A stretch of DNA of 64,000 nt from Oceanicola sp. 22II-s10i. GTDB lineage: Bacteria > Pseudomonadota > Alphaproteobacteria > Rhodobacterales > Rhodobacteraceae. Numbering within the stretch: position 1 is the stretch's first letter; the number at the start of each line of letters is the position of its first letter. Positions 45,984 through 55,063 of this stretch are shown in pieces. The notes under the pieces were generated by a model. That model had not been told where the DNA came from. It worked only from the letters and a program-made list of their open reading frames with translations, and did no database searches. The stretch spans positions 62,001 to 126,000 of the forward strand of contig NZ_AQQU01000003.1 in the NCBI RefSeq assembly GCF_002210105.1, in the 5' to 3' direction. The position numbers and the translations under genes were made by a program.

Positions 45984-46116
45984 GGGCGAATGCGGGTCCT
46001 CGGCAACGTTCCGGAATTTCCCGCACCGGATAACGCAAATTTTTTGCAGGCGGGTATTGGTGACTGACATAGTCATTATAGCAACCGGCAACGACCGTTA
46101 AGGCCAAGAATAATAC
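45984..46116. promoter_or_regulatory. Divergent promoter region between GMC oxidoreductase and DegT aminotransferase
   Basis: A 133-base A/T-rich spacer with a run of T (46039-46045), an 11-base inverted repeat TGACATAGTCA (46065-46075) and TTATAG just beyond it. Promoters for both genes probably lie here, and the inverted repeat could be an operator. Confidence 0.45.
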
Positions 46117-47250
46117 ATGCAAAGATTGGGATTTAAGGAATGGCTTGCCGCGGGCCGTGCCATTGCGCGCGGGGACCTGCTGCGCGACAGCAGCCCCGGA
46201 CAGGCCTGCGCGAAGTTCGAGGAACGGCTCTGCGCCATGCTCGGCGCGCGCCACGCCCTGACCGTGAACAGCGGCACCACCGCGCTTGTCACCGCGCTGG
46301 CCGCGCTCGAGGTCGGGCCGGGGGACGAGGTGCTGGTGCCCGCCTACACCTGGATGTCCAGCGCCGCCGCCCCCGTCCATGTCGGCGCCGTCCCGGTCCT
46401 CGTCGACATCGACGAGACGCTGACGATCGACCCCGAAGACATCGAGCGCAAGATCACCCCCCACACCCGCGCCATCATCCCGGTGCACATGAACAACCGT
46501 CCCTGCAACATGGACGCGATCATGGCGATCGCCCGGAAACACAACCTGCTGGTGATCGAGGACGCCTGTCAGGCCATCGGCGTCAAATACGGCGACCGCT
46601 ACTGCGGCACCATCGGGGATGCCGGGACGCTCAGTTTCAACCAGCACAAGAACATGACCGCGGGCGAAGGCGGGGCCGTGCTGTTCAATTCCGACCGCGC
46701 CTATGCCCGCGCGTTCAATTTCCACGACATCGGCATGTCCTTCCGCAACCGCAAGTTCGCAGATGCGGAGCCGGAGTTCCTCGGCTTCAATTATCGGGCG
46801 AGCGAGATCACCGGCGCGATGCTGAACGTCCAGCTTTCGCGGCTGCCGCGGCGGCTTGCCGGAATGCGCCGCCGCCGCGACATCCTGCGTGCGGCGCTTA
46901 GGGACGGCGGCCATCCGGTCGCGCCCAGCCATGACGACGATGCCGCGCTCGGGCTGGTGGTCACCTTCGATACCGAGGACGAGGCGACCGCCTTTGCCAC
47001 CCGGCGGGGCGTGGCGCGGATCCACGACAACACCAAGCACGTCTACACCAACTGGGCGCCGATCATGAACAAGCGCACCTTCCATCCCCGGATGAACCCG
47101 TGGGAATGGGCGCAGAGCCGGATCGAATACACCCCCGACATGTGCCGCAGGACGCTCGACCTGATGCGGCGCAGCTGCCGGATCGGGCTGGGCGAAAGCT
47201 ATCCCGTGCCGCTCGTCCGGGCCTCGGCGCGGCAGTTCCGACAGGGCTGA
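46117..47250 (+). CDS. DegT/DnrJ/EryC1-type sugar aminotransferase
   Basis: 377 residues. It has the family's AYTWMSSAAAP and IEDACQAIGVKYGDRYCGTIGDAG segments, then a lysine in SFNQHKNMTAGEGG expected to bind PLP. These enzymes aminate keto-sugars for lipopolysaccharide or surface glycan. It is divergent from a GMC oxidoreductase gene. Full length for the family; the exact sugar is unknown. Confidence 0.9.
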   Translation: MQRLGFKEWLAAGRAIARGDLLRDSSPGQACAKFEERLCAMLGARHALTVNSGTTALVTALAALEVGPGDEVLVPAYTWMSSAAAPVHVGAVPVLVDIDETLTIDPEDIERKITPHTRAIIPVHMNNRPCNMDAIMAIARKHNLLVIEDACQAIGVKYGDRYCGTIGDAGTLSFNQHKNMTAGEGGAVLFNSDRAYARAFNFHDIGMSFRNRKFADAEPEFLGFNYRASEITGAMLNVQLSRLPRRLAGMRRRRDILRAALRDGGHPVAPSHDDDAALGLVVTFDTEDEATAFATRRGVARIHDNTKHVYTNWAPIMNKRTFHPRMNPWEWAQSRIEYTPDMCRRTLDLMRRSCRIGLGESYPVPLVRASARQFRQG

Positions 47251-47543
47251 CCCGTTCGTCAGTCAGGCTGGCCGCCGCTTCGACAGGGACTGTTTCAACC
47301 CCTGCGTGCCGGATGCGCACCCTTTGCACGCATCCCGGAAGACATGATGTGCCGCATTTCCTGCAGGGCGCGAATACTCCGAGCGTATCCGGCAACAGGG
47401 CCATGTTCGCCACATTGTCGCCATATTCCTTTACGATCAAAGGCTAATCGTGTCGAAAAAACGGCCAATGCGCAGGCTTTCGAAAGCCTTTCGCGGATAA
47501 AGAGCCTTGGCGCGATGTGTAGTGACCAGTCGAGCGGCGAGAA

Positions 47544-48620
47544 ATGGCAACGATCTATGACCTGATCGAAGTCACGGGTATCAATTCCAACACCACCTAT
47601 TCGAATGCCAACGGTGGCATTCTGGGCGTGGTCGAGGGTGCGACCTCCACCGACCTCGACGACGGTGAATTCGACATCGGCGACATCGTCAGGATCGACG
47701 GGGTCAACTACACGGTCAGCATCATCCGTGAACCCTCGTCGACCGGGAACTTCCTGCTGGGCGACGGCAGCACCGAGACATTCACCTCGGGCAGCGAATC
47801 CAATCTCGACGTCATGTTCCTGGCCCTGACGAACGGCGGCACCACCCGCTATTTCGTCCTGCCGAACGACAGCTACGGCGACATGAACGTGCAGGCGGTG
47901 AATATCGCGGGCACCACCAACGTCGGCGGCAGCGACGCGGCGGTCATCGGCACGACCAATGACGAGGTCAACATCGTCTGCTTCTGCCGCGACACGCTGA
48001 TCGAGACCGAGGGCGGTGCGACCGTGCCGGTGCAGGACCTGCGCGTCGGCCAGCGCGTGCGCACGGCGGATCACGGCTATCAGGCCATCCGCTGGATCGG
48101 GCGGCGGCGGCTCGGTGCGACCGAACTCTCCGCGATGCCCCGACTGCGGCCCGTGCGCATCCGCGCCGGTGCGCTCGGTCCCGATCTGCCGGTCCGCGAC
48201 CTGCTGGTCTCGCCGCAGCACCGGATTGTGATCCGCTCCCGGATCGCGCAGCGGATGTTCGGGCAGGCTGAAGTGCTGGTGCCCGCCTGTTTCCTGCTGC
48301 CGCTCGATGGCGTCGAGATCCTGCCCGAGACGGAAGAGGTCACCTATTTCCACCTGCTGTTCTCGCGGCACGAAATCATCTTCGCGAACGGGACACTGGC
48401 CGAAAGCCTCTACACCGGGCCCGAGGCGATGAAGGCGCTGACGATCGACGCACGCGAGGAAATCCGCAGGATCTTTCCCTCGCAGAACGGGGTCGACCCG
48501 GCCCATCCCGCCGCCCGGACCTTCGCGGCCGGCCGACGTGGCCGGCGGCTGATCGAAAGGCATCTCAAGAACGACCAGTTTCTGCTAGCACCGGCCGGAC
48601 GCTGTCCGCAGCCGGCCTGA
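47544..48620 (+). CDS. Hint-domain protein
   Basis: 358 residues. The first 140 residues are Asn/Thr/Gly-rich and acidic with repeated beta-strand character, as in secreted proteins. From Cys at about 149 (CFCRDTLIETEGGATVPVQDLRVGQRVRT) there is a Hint_2-type self-splicing-like domain ending near residue 300, then a basic tail. Such proteins are common in roseobacters and may cut themselves; the role is unknown. It stands alone 293 bases after the aminotransferase gene. Confidence 0.85.
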   Translation: MATIYDLIEVTGINSNTTYSNANGGILGVVEGATSTDLDDGEFDIGDIVRIDGVNYTVSIIREPSSTGNFLLGDGSTETFTSGSESNLDVMFLALTNGGTTRYFVLPNDSYGDMNVQAVNIAGTTNVGGSDAAVIGTTNDEVNIVCFCRDTLIETEGGATVPVQDLRVGQRVRTADHGYQAIRWIGRRRLGATELSAMPRLRPVRIRAGALGPDLPVRDLLVSPQHRIVIRSRIAQRMFGQAEVLVPACFLLPLDGVEILPETEEVTYFHLLFSRHEIIFANGTLAESLYTGPEAMKALTIDAREEIRRIFPSQNGVDPAHPAARTFAAGRRGRRLIERHLKNDQFLLAPAGRCPQPA

Positions 48621-48705
48621 TGCGTCGCGCACAGCAGACCTGCATCTTTTACCCCCTGACACTGCCGTCCCAAGTGCTAGTCTCCACCCCGACAGGAGGC
48701 GCCTT

Positions 48706-49680
48706 ATGGACCGTTTCGACGACATCCCCGAAATCGCACTCGACTGGCACCGCGCGGGCAAGGGCGCGGTCATCGCCACCGTGGTCGAGACATGGGGCTC
48801 CGCCCCGCGCCGCACCGGCGCCATGCTCGCCGTCTCGGGCGAGGGCGAGCTCGAAGGCTCCGTCTCCGGCGGCTGCGTCGAGGGCGCGGTCGTGACCGAG
48901 GCCTTCGAGGCGCTGGAGACCGGCCAGACCAAGCTGCTCGAGTTCGGCGTCTCGGACGAAGACGCCTTCGCCGTCGGCCTCGCCTGCGGCGGCACGATCA
49001 AGGTGCTGGTCCAGCCCGTAGGCAAACCCGGCGGCATCGCCGAGGCGACGCTGGCCGAGCTGACCGCCGCCCGCGCCGAACGCCGCGCCGTGGCGCTGGC
49101 CGTGAACGTCGAGACCGGCGAGACGAAAATCGCCGGGGCAGGGGATCACGCCGCCCGTTTCCGCGCCGACCGCTCGGGGATGGAGGAGGACGGCATCACC
49201 TTCGTCGCCATCCACAACCCGCCGCTGCGGCTCTTCGTGGTGGGCGCGGTCCATATCGCGCAGGCGCTGGTGCCGATGGCGCGGATCGCGGGTTACGACC
49301 CCGTCATCATCGACCCGCGCCCCGCCTTCGCCGCCGAACACCGCTTTCCCGGCGAAACCATCCTCGACGATTGGCCGGACGAGGCGCTGGCGGCCCGTGG
49401 CCTCGACGCCCGCACCGCACTGGTGCTGCTGACCCACGACCCCAAGATCGACGACACCGCGCTGGCCGCCGCCTTCGCCTCGGACGTGTTCTACATCGGC
49501 GCCCTCGGCTCCACCCGCACCCACGCCAAGCGCGTCGCGCGGATGGAGGCGGCAGGCCACCCGGCCGGGGCCATCGCCCGCATCCACGGCCCCATCGGCC
49601 TCGACATCGGGGCGGCCACGCCGTCCGAGATCGCGGTCTCGATCATGGCCGAGATGACGAAAGTGCTGCGACAGGCATGA
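48706..49680 (+). CDS. XdhC/CoxF-type molybdoenzyme maturation factor
   Basis: 324 residues. The N-terminal VIATVVETWGSAPRRTGAMLAVSGEGELEGSVSGGCVEG and the C-terminal Rossmann-like LFVVGAVHIAQALVPMA and FYIGALGSTRTHAKR match XdhC. XdhC-type proteins load the sulfurated Mo cofactor into xanthine dehydrogenase or CO dehydrogenase. A GGAGG ribosome-binding site precedes the ATG. Stop overlaps the next gene (ATGA). Confidence 0.9.
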   Translation: MDRFDDIPEIALDWHRAGKGAVIATVVETWGSAPRRTGAMLAVSGEGELEGSVSGGCVEGAVVTEAFEALETGQTKLLEFGVSDEDAFAVGLACGGTIKVLVQPVGKPGGIAEATLAELTAARAERRAVALAVNVETGETKIAGAGDHAARFRADRSGMEEDGITFVAIHNPPLRLFVVGAVHIAQALVPMARIAGYDPVIIDPRPAFAAEHRFPGETILDDWPDEALAARGLDARTALVLLTHDPKIDDTALAAAFASDVFYIGALGSTRTHAKRVARMEAAGHPAGAIARIHGPIGLDIGAATPSEIAVSIMAEMTKVLRQA

Positions 49681-50681
49681 GGTTCGGCGACGTCCCCACG
49701 CCCGAGGCCGAGGGCGCGATCCTCGCCCATTCCGTGGCACTGCCCAAGGGCCGCCTGCGCAAGGGCCACGTCCTGACCGCCGAGGACCTGACTGCCCTGA
49801 CCGAGGCGGGCCATGACGCGGTCATCGCCGCCCGCCTCGACCCCGGCGACGTGGCCGAGGACGAGGCCGCCACCCGCCTCGCCGCCGCCCTGCTGCCCGA
49901 TCCGCAGGGGCAGGGCCTGACCGCCACCACCGCCTTCACCGGCCGCGTGAACCTCAAGGCGGCGGGGCCGGGGGTGATCGTGCTCGACGAGGAACGCCTG
50001 ACCGCGCTGAACCGCATCGACCCGATGCTAACGCTGGCGACGGTGCCGAACTTCCAGCAGGTCGGCACGGGCCAGATGGCGGGGACCGTCAAGATCATCT
50101 CCTACGCCGTTCCCGGCACCGCCCTCGACGCGGCGGAAACGCTGCTCTCCGCCGCCCCCGCCATCCGCCTCGCGCCGCCGGTGCTCCGCACCGCCCGCCT
50201 GATCGTGACCGAGATCCCCGGCGGCGCGGGCGAGAAGGGCGCGCAGGCCGTGCAGTCCCGCCTCGACGCCTTCGGCATCGCCATGACCGGCCCCGTCACC
50301 GTCCCGCACCGCACCGCGCCGCTGACCGAGGCGATCGCGTCGGCGGACGAGGACCTGATCCTGATCCTCACCGGCTCCGCCACCTCCGACGCCCATGACG
50401 TCGCGCCCTCGGCCCTCCGCGCGGCCGGCGGGAGCGTCGAGCGCTTCGGCATGCCGGTCGATCCGGGCAACCTGCTCTTCACCGGGCACCTCGACACCCG
50501 CCCCGTGATCGGCCTGCCGGGCTGCGCCCGCTCGCCCGCGCTGAACGGCGCGGACTGGGTGCTGGCCCGGATCGCCTGCGGGATCGCGGTGACGCCCGAC
50601 GACATCGCGGGCATGGGCGTGGGCGGTCTGCTCAAGGAAATCCCGACACGTCCACAGCCACGTGAAAGACGCAAGGGTTAG
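49677..50681 (+). CDS. Molybdopterin-binding protein (MoaB/Mog-type, molybdoenzyme linked)
   Basis: 334 residues. The sequence ([58 protein letters not shown]) and the C-terminal LIVTEIPGG...[14 protein letters not shown] match the MoCF_BD type protein found beside XdhC and Cox genes. It may hand or modify the Mo cofactor. The start overlaps the XdhC stop. Confidence 0.85.
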   Translation: MRFGDVPTPEAEGAILAHSVALPKGRLRKGHVLTAEDLTALTEAGHDAVIAARLDPGDVAEDEAATRLAAALLPDPQGQGLTATTAFTGRVNLKAAGPGVIVLDEERLTALNRIDPMLTLATVPNFQQVGTGQMAGTVKIISYAVPGTALDAAETLLSAAPAIRLAPPVLRTARLIVTEIPGGAGEKGAQAVQSRLDAFGIAMTGPVTVPHRTAPLTEAIASADEDLILILTGSATSDAHDVAPSALRAAGGSVERFGMPVDPGNLLFTGHLDTRPVIGLPGCARSPALNGADWVLARIACGIAVTPDDIAGMGVGGLLKEIPTRPQPRERRKG

Positions 50682-50755
50682 GCCAGATCGGCCTTTTCCT
50701 CCCCTGCCGCCCATGTTTAACTCCCCCCGACACCTGCATTCCCGCGGAGGACCCG

Positions 50756-51241
50756 ATGCCCCAGATCAGCATGACAGTGAACGGCAAGAGCGCCAGCGGC
50801 GAGGTCGAGGGGCGCACGCTTCTCGTTGAATTCCTGCGCGAATCGCTGCGCCTGACCGGAACGCATGTCGGCTGCGACACCTCCCAGTGCGGGGCCTGCA
50901 CGGTGCATGTGAACGGAATGCAGGTCAAGGCCTGCACCATGTTCGCCGCCGAGGCGGACGGCGCCGAGGTCACGACGATCGAGGGCATCGCCAAGGGCGA
51001 CGAGCTTTCCGCCGTGCAGCAGGCGTTCCAGGACCACCACGGCCTGCAATGCGGCTTCTGCACGCCGGGCATGATCATGGCGGCGGAATCGCTGCTCAAG
51101 GTCAACGCCAAGCCCTCCGAGGCGGAAATCCGCGAACACCTGCACGGCAACATCTGCCGCTGCACGGGCTACCACAACATCGTCAAGGCGATCATGGCCG
51201 CATCCGGCCAGGACGTGAGCGCGCTGACCCCGGCCGAGTGA
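50756..51241 (+). CDS. coxS: 2Fe-2S subunit of a molybdenum hydroxylase (CoxS-like)
   Basis: 161 residues with both iron-sulfur cluster sites complete: Cys40, Cys45, Cys48, Cys60 (plant-type ferredoxin cluster) and Cys99, Cys102, Cys134, Cys136 (second cluster). It would pass electrons from a Mo subunit. A GGAGG ribosome-binding site is present. The expected large and medium subunit genes are not adjacent; the next gene is a minus-strand methyltransferase. Confidence 0.85.
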   Translation: MPQISMTVNGKSASGEVEGRTLLVEFLRESLRLTGTHVGCDTSQCGACTVHVNGMQVKACTMFAAEADGAEVTTIEGIAKGDELSAVQQAFQDHHGLQCGFCTPGMIMAAESLLKVNAKPSEAEIREHLHGNICRCTGYHNIVKAIMAASGQDVSALTPAE

Positions 51242-51290
51242 CCGGGCCGCGCCGTCCCGGCGTCCACGCTTGTCGCCAAGGTTGGGATCG

Positions 51291-51402
51291 GGGGCTCTGC
51301 CCCCGCCGCGGCTGTGCCGCGACTCCCCCGGCATATTTCCGGCAAGATGAAGCAGGGGAGCTCCCTCGGCTTCATCTTGCCAGAAATATGCCCGCCGGAG
51401 GC
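51291..51402. repeat. Dispersed intergenic element, copy D (inverted pair)
   Basis: Two copies point toward each other between the convergent coxS and methyltransferase genes: the 23-base arms at 51331-51353 and 51369-51391 are inverted repeats with one mismatch. Further G/C palindromes (GGGGGC-TCT-GCCCCC, 51290-51304) flank them. The loop between arms is about 15 bases, so a long hairpin could form. Confidence 0.75.
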
Positions 51403-51432
51403 ATCCGGCGCAGCCGGATTTCCCGCGCGGCC

Positions 51433-52122
51433 TCAGGGCTTGCGAAAGATCAGGACCCGGTTGTTGGCGGGCATCGCCAGCACCGCCGCCATCTCCAGCC
51501 CCTCCGCCGCCGCGCCCTCGCGCAGGTCCGCGATGTCGCGCAGGCCCCAGTCGGGGTTGTCAGCGCGCAGACCCGCGTCGAAGCGGGCGTTGCCCTCGCC
51601 GGTGTGGCGGCCGTTCTCCATGAAAGGGCCGTAGAAGATCAGCAGGCCGCAGGGGCCGAGGACCTGAGGGGCGCCGCGCAGGATACCCGCGAGAACGGCG
51701 GGCGGCGCGATGTGGATGACATTGGCGGTGAAGACCGCCGTGAAGGGCCCCGCCGCCGTCACCTCCGGCCCCCAGTCCGCCGCCGCGTCGAGGGCGAGCG
51801 TGTCGCGGGACGGCAGTTTCAGCGCGAGGCGCCAGGATTCGGCCGAGGCGCAGTGTTCGGGGTAGGGGTCCGACGCCTGCCACGCGATGCCGGGCCAGGC
51901 CAGTTCGAAGGCCGCGCCGTGCTGGCCGGTGCCGCAGCCGATCTCCAGCACCTTGCCCGTCCGGCCGCCGAGCCACGGCGTCAGCGCCGCGATCAGCGGC
52001 GGCGAGTTGCGCGGGAAGACTGGCGAGGACAGCCGCGCATCGCCGTAATCCGCATGCCGGTCCGGCGTGTAGCGCGCCACGTGGGCGCTGGTCGGCTGGT
52101 TGCCCGTGTCTTCCGTCGTCAC
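51433..52122 (-). CDS. DUF938-type SAM-dependent methyltransferase
   Basis: 229 residues. The SAM motif KVLEIGCGTGQHG (about 57-69) is intact, and NVIHIAPPAVLAGILRGA and YGPFMENGRHTGEGNARFD are typical of DUF938. Substrate unknown. Start is GTG with GGGAGAGA upstream. It is convergent with coxS, separated by the repeat pair. Confidence 0.85.
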   Translation of the reverse strand: MTTEDTGNQPTSAHVARYTPDRHADYGDARLSSPVFPRNSPPLIAALTPWLGGRTGKVLEIGCGTGQHGAAFELAWPGIAWQASDPYPEHCASAESWRLALKLPSRDTLALDAAADWGPEVTAAGPFTAVFTANVIHIAPPAVLAGILRGAPQVLGPCGLLIFYGPFMENGRHTGEGNARFDAGLRADNPDWGLRDIADLREGAAAEGLEMAAVLAMPANNRVLIFRKP

Positions 52123-52179
52123 CTGTCTCTCCCTGCGTCGTTCCGCCGGAGCCTAGGGCGCACCCGCCGCGGCGGCAAG

Positions 52180-53187
52180 CTACTGCGCCGCTGCGGCGAT
52201 CCGGTCCGCCGCAGCCCGCGCCCGGACCGCGCCGGGGGTCTCACCGGTCCAGCCGTGAAAGGCGCGGTGGAACGAATTCGCGTCGCGGTAGCCCAGCAGG
52301 AAGGCGATCTCGGCCAGCGACTGCGGCGTCTCGGTCAGGTAGAGCCGCGCGAGATCGCCGCGCACCTCGGCCAGCAGGTCCTGATAGCGCAGGCCTTCCT
52401 CGCCCAGCTTCCGCTGCAGGGTGCGCTGGCTCATCGCCAGCCGCGCCGCGAGGCGTTTCACATCCGTCTCGCCCGCCGGCAGCGCCTCGACCAGCGCCGC
52501 GCGCAGGCGCTGCGCGACGGCCCCGGTCGCGGCCAGCCGTTTCTCCAGCACCGGGCGGAAGATGGCGTAGAGCGCCGGGTTGGCTGCCGTGAAGGGGCGC
52601 GTGGCCTCCGTTTCCTCGAACTCCACCGCCCATGTGTCGGCGAGGGTCAGCTCGCGCCCGAACCACGCGCGGCAGAGGCGGGTTTCGGTGTCGTCCGGCA
52701 GCGCCGCCACGGTGACGCGGGCCGGGACAACGCGGTGCTGCGTCCCGGCGCGGGCGAGGTTCACCTTGAACATCAGTTCCATCATGGCCATCAACGGCGG
52801 CAGGTCGAGCCCCGGCTGGCCCGCGATCTCGCCCCTGAGCCGCCCGCCGGTGCGCGACACCGTCAGCCGCATCGGCCCGATCAGCGCCTTGTAGGTCGCC
52901 AGCCGCTCCAGCGCCGTGGCGAGGTCGGGCGAGGAGAAGCAGGCCAGCAGCGGCGGCGAAAACCCCTCGGGCGTCGTCGCCTCGACCACCCGGATCGGCA
53001 GGCCGGGGGCGGGCGACATCAGCTCCATCGCCTGCCACAGCCGCAGGTATTCGTCGGCGCTGAGCGTCGGGGCCTCGCGCGACAGCAGGTCGGCGGGCAG
53101 GCGGGCGGCGCGCAGCAGGGGGGCGGCGTGGAGGCCCAGCCGTCCCAGCACCAGCGGCCAGCTCAGGTCCATCGTGAATCGCTGCAT
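52180..53187 (-). CDS. AraC family transcriptional regulator with arabinose-binding-type N domain
   Basis: 335 residues. The N-terminal two-thirds resemble the Arabinose_bd domain of AraC-type regulators; the C terminus carries the HTH (LAARLAMSQRTLQRKL...SLAEIAFLLGYRDANSFHRAFHGWTG). A GGAGG ribosome-binding site lies 6 bases before the ATG. The SDR gene 53204-54022 lies directly upstream on the same strand, 16 bases away, and is the first candidate target. Confidence 0.9.
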   Translation of the reverse strand: MQRFTMDLSWPLVLGRLGLHAAPLLRAARLPADLLSREAPTLSADEYLRLWQAMELMSPAPGLPIRVVEATTPEGFSPPLLACFSSPDLATALERLATYKALIGPMRLTVSRTGGRLRGEIAGQPGLDLPPLMAMMELMFKVNLARAGTQHRVVPARVTVAALPDDTETRLCRAWFGRELTLADTWAVEFEETEATRPFTAANPALYAIFRPVLEKRLAATGAVAQRLRAALVEALPAGETDVKRLAARLAMSQRTLQRKLGEEGLRYQDLLAEVRGDLARLYLTETPQSLAEIAFLLGYRDANSFHRAFHGWTGETPGAVRARAAADRIAAAAQ

Positions 53188-53203
53188 CCCCGGCCTCCGC
53201 CCC

Positions 53204-54022
53204 TCACTTGACCTGGCTCATGATCACGCGGTCGAACAGCCGGTCGCTCAGCAGGCCGCGCAGGAAGATCAGCGGCTTTGCCATGGAGCCGACAGCATAG
53301 CGCGTCCGGGGCCGTGTTGCACGGATCGCCGCGATCATCGTGTCGGCCACGACGCCGGGCTTGGTGGCGTTCGGCTGGTTGCCCGCCGCCCGATCCAGCG
53401 CCGCGACCAGCCGCCCGTAGGGCCCGTCCGCCTGTCCGCGCGTCATGTTCCGGTCGAGCGCGCCGTAGAAGCCGGTGTCGATGATGCCGGGCCGGATGAC
53501 GATCACGTCGATCCCGAGCGGCTTCAGTTCCAGCCGCAGCGCGTCGGACCAGCCTTCGAGCGCGTGCTTGGTGGCGTGGTACCACGCGCCGAGCGGGGTG
53601 TAGATCCGCCCGCCGACCGACGAGACGTTGATGATCCGCCCGTGCCCCTGCCGCCGCATGATCGGCAGGATCAGCTGGGTGATCCGGGCGAGGCCGAAGA
53701 TGTTCACTTCGAACTGCTCGCGGGCCTTGTCGATGGCGACCTCCTCGACCGGGCCGTAGACCGCGAAGCCCGCGTTGTTGATCAGCACGTCGACCCGGCC
53801 CGCCTCGGCTTCGATCCGCGCGACGGCGGCGGCGATCTGGTCGTCCTTCGAGATGTCCATCCCGATCACGGTGGCGCCGGCCGCTTCCAGTCCCTTCATT
53901 CTGTCGACCGAACGGGCGAGGGCAAAGACCTTCGCTCCCTCCGCCAGCAGCTTCTCGGCCACCGAGAGGCCCATTCCCGACGAGGCGCCGGTGACGACGA
54001 CAACGCTGTCCCTGATCTGCAT
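53204..54022 (-). CDS. Short-chain dehydrogenase/reductase
   Basis: 272 residues, a complete classical SDR: TGASSGMG (11-18), NNAG (82-85), Ser134/Ser135, Tyr148 and Lys152 in YHATK. Start at 54022 (MQIRDSVVVVTG) has an AGGAGA site upstream; longer frames run into the repeat-rich 54.1 kb spacer. The substrate is unknown. The AraC gene follows on the same strand. Confidence 0.92.
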   Translation of the reverse strand: MQIRDSVVVVTGASSGMGLSVAEKLLAEGAKVFALARSVDRMKGLEAAGATVIGMDISKDDQIAAAVARIEAEAGRVDVLINNAGFAVYGPVEEVAIDKAREQFEVNIFGLARITQLILPIMRRQGHGRIINVSSVGGRIYTPLGAWYHATKHALEGWSDALRLELKPLGIDVIVIRPGIIDTGFYGALDRNMTRGQADGPYGRLVAALDRAAGNQPNATKPGVVADTMIAAIRATRPRTRYAVGSMAKPLIFLRGLLSDRLFDRVIMSQVK

Positions 54023-54096
54023 CTTCCGTCTCCTGTTCATCGCCCCCGGTGCGGGCGGCGTCTGACCGGAGAGATAAACGAGCGGCTGGAAACCGC

Positions 54097-54159
54097 ACTC
54101 GCGGATCGTGCCAATGGACTTGCGGATCGCGCCAATCGGCTTGCGATCTGCGCCATCGG
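54097..54159. repeat. Three degenerate 21-base tandem repeats
   Basis: Units at 54097-54117, 54118-54138 and 54139-54159 share GCGGATCG.GCCAAT with a few changes. They lie in the spacer between the divergent SDR and substrate-binding-like genes. A 21-base period equals two DNA turns, so these may be repeated regulator sites; a coding repeat is less likely. Confidence 0.65.
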
Positions 54160-54259
54160 ACGCGTGGACTGTCCGAACAGCTCGCTGGCGTTGCGGCCCG
54201 CGACCGGCTACGCCTGACGGACCTTGCACAGCCAGGCGGGTTTCGGGGAGTGCTTCGGT

Positions 54260-54952
54260 ATGCCAACGACACTGCGCATTTTCGTCCCCACGGCGATCCG
54301 GGCCTTCATGGACCGCATCGCGCCGCGTCTGGAGGCCGAGACGGGCGTGCGCCTCGTCCAGCTGGTCGATCTGAATCCGGTGATACCGGAACGGATCAGG
54401 GCCGGCGAACCCTATGACATCGGCCTGACCAATCCGGACTATGCGCAGGCGCTGATCGACGACGGGTTTGCAGTGCGCGACAGCCATCGTGCCTTCGGTC
54501 GCGTGTCCCTTGCGATCGCGCGAAAGGGCGGGTCGGATGGTCCGGTACTGGCGGAGCAGGACGATATCGAGGCGCTCCTGCGCGGCGCGAAGAGCATCGC
54601 TTACACAGGCGCGGGCACCAGCGGGCGCACGTATCTGGATGCGATGGCGCGCTTGGGGCTGAGCGATGTCGTGGTCCCGAAAAGCCATGCGCTTGAGGGG
54701 GGCGTGCCTGCGGCATCGGTCGCGGACGGGACATACGAGCTGGCGATTGCCCCGCTCACGACGGTGGTCGCCACGCCCGGTGTCGTTGCCGCAGCGGTGT
54801 TCCCGGACCACCTCGGGACACATATCGACATGTCCGCGTTTCGGGGCACTACATCATCTGCCGCCGCTAAAAGGGTGGTCGACGTCCTGACCGATCCCAA
54901 CCTCGACGACGACTGCGCGGCGGCGGGAATCTCGCGTTTCCACCTGATCTGA
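54260..54952 (+). CDS. Substrate-binding-like protein without signal peptide
   Basis: 230 residues with the ModA-type periplasmic-binding pattern (LRIFVPTAIRAFMDRIAPRLEAETGV, GEPYDIGLTNPDYAQALID, IAYTGAGTSGRTYLDAMARLGL). No signal peptide or lipobox is visible, so it is probably cytoplasmic or a ligand sensor. Start at 54260 has GGGGAG upstream. It is divergent from the SDR across a spacer that holds tandem repeats. Confidence 0.8.
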   Translation: MPTTLRIFVPTAIRAFMDRIAPRLEAETGVRLVQLVDLNPVIPERIRAGEPYDIGLTNPDYAQALIDDGFAVRDSHRAFGRVSLAIARKGGSDGPVLAEQDDIEALLRGAKSIAYTGAGTSGRTYLDAMARLGLSDVVVPKSHALEGGVPAASVADGTYELAIAPLTTVVATPGVVAAAVFPDHLGTHIDMSAFRGTTSSAAAKRVVDVLTDPNLDDDCAAAGISRFHLI

Positions 54953-54981
54953 GGGTGCCGGGTTCGACCCTCTGCGTTCAG

Positions 54982-55003
54982 GGCGGCGTGGCCAAACGCC
55001 GCC
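54982..55003 (+). terminator. Possible hairpin after the substrate-binding-like gene
   Basis: GGCGGCGT - GGCCAA - ACGCCGCC forms an 8-base stem, 30 bases after the stop codon. No T-run follows, so the terminator assignment is weak. Confidence 0.4.
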
Positions 55004-55009
55004 GCAATG

Positions 55010-55039
55010 AAAAACGCCCGCCGTCAGCGGCAGGCGTTT
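55010..55039 (-). terminator. Rho-independent terminator of infC
   Basis: On the minus strand a AAACGCCTGCCG / CGGCGGGCGTTT stem with a small CTGA loop (one T-G pair) runs into TTTTT, 24 bases after the infC stop codon. Confidence 0.8.
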
Positions 55040-55063
55040 GGCTTTGGCAAATGCCGGGAGCGG

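Noticed and set aside
47311-47335. GGATGCG...CGCATCC inverted repeat after the DegT aminotransferase gene
   Set aside because: Seven-base stem with an 11-base loop and no T-run; too weak to call a terminator.
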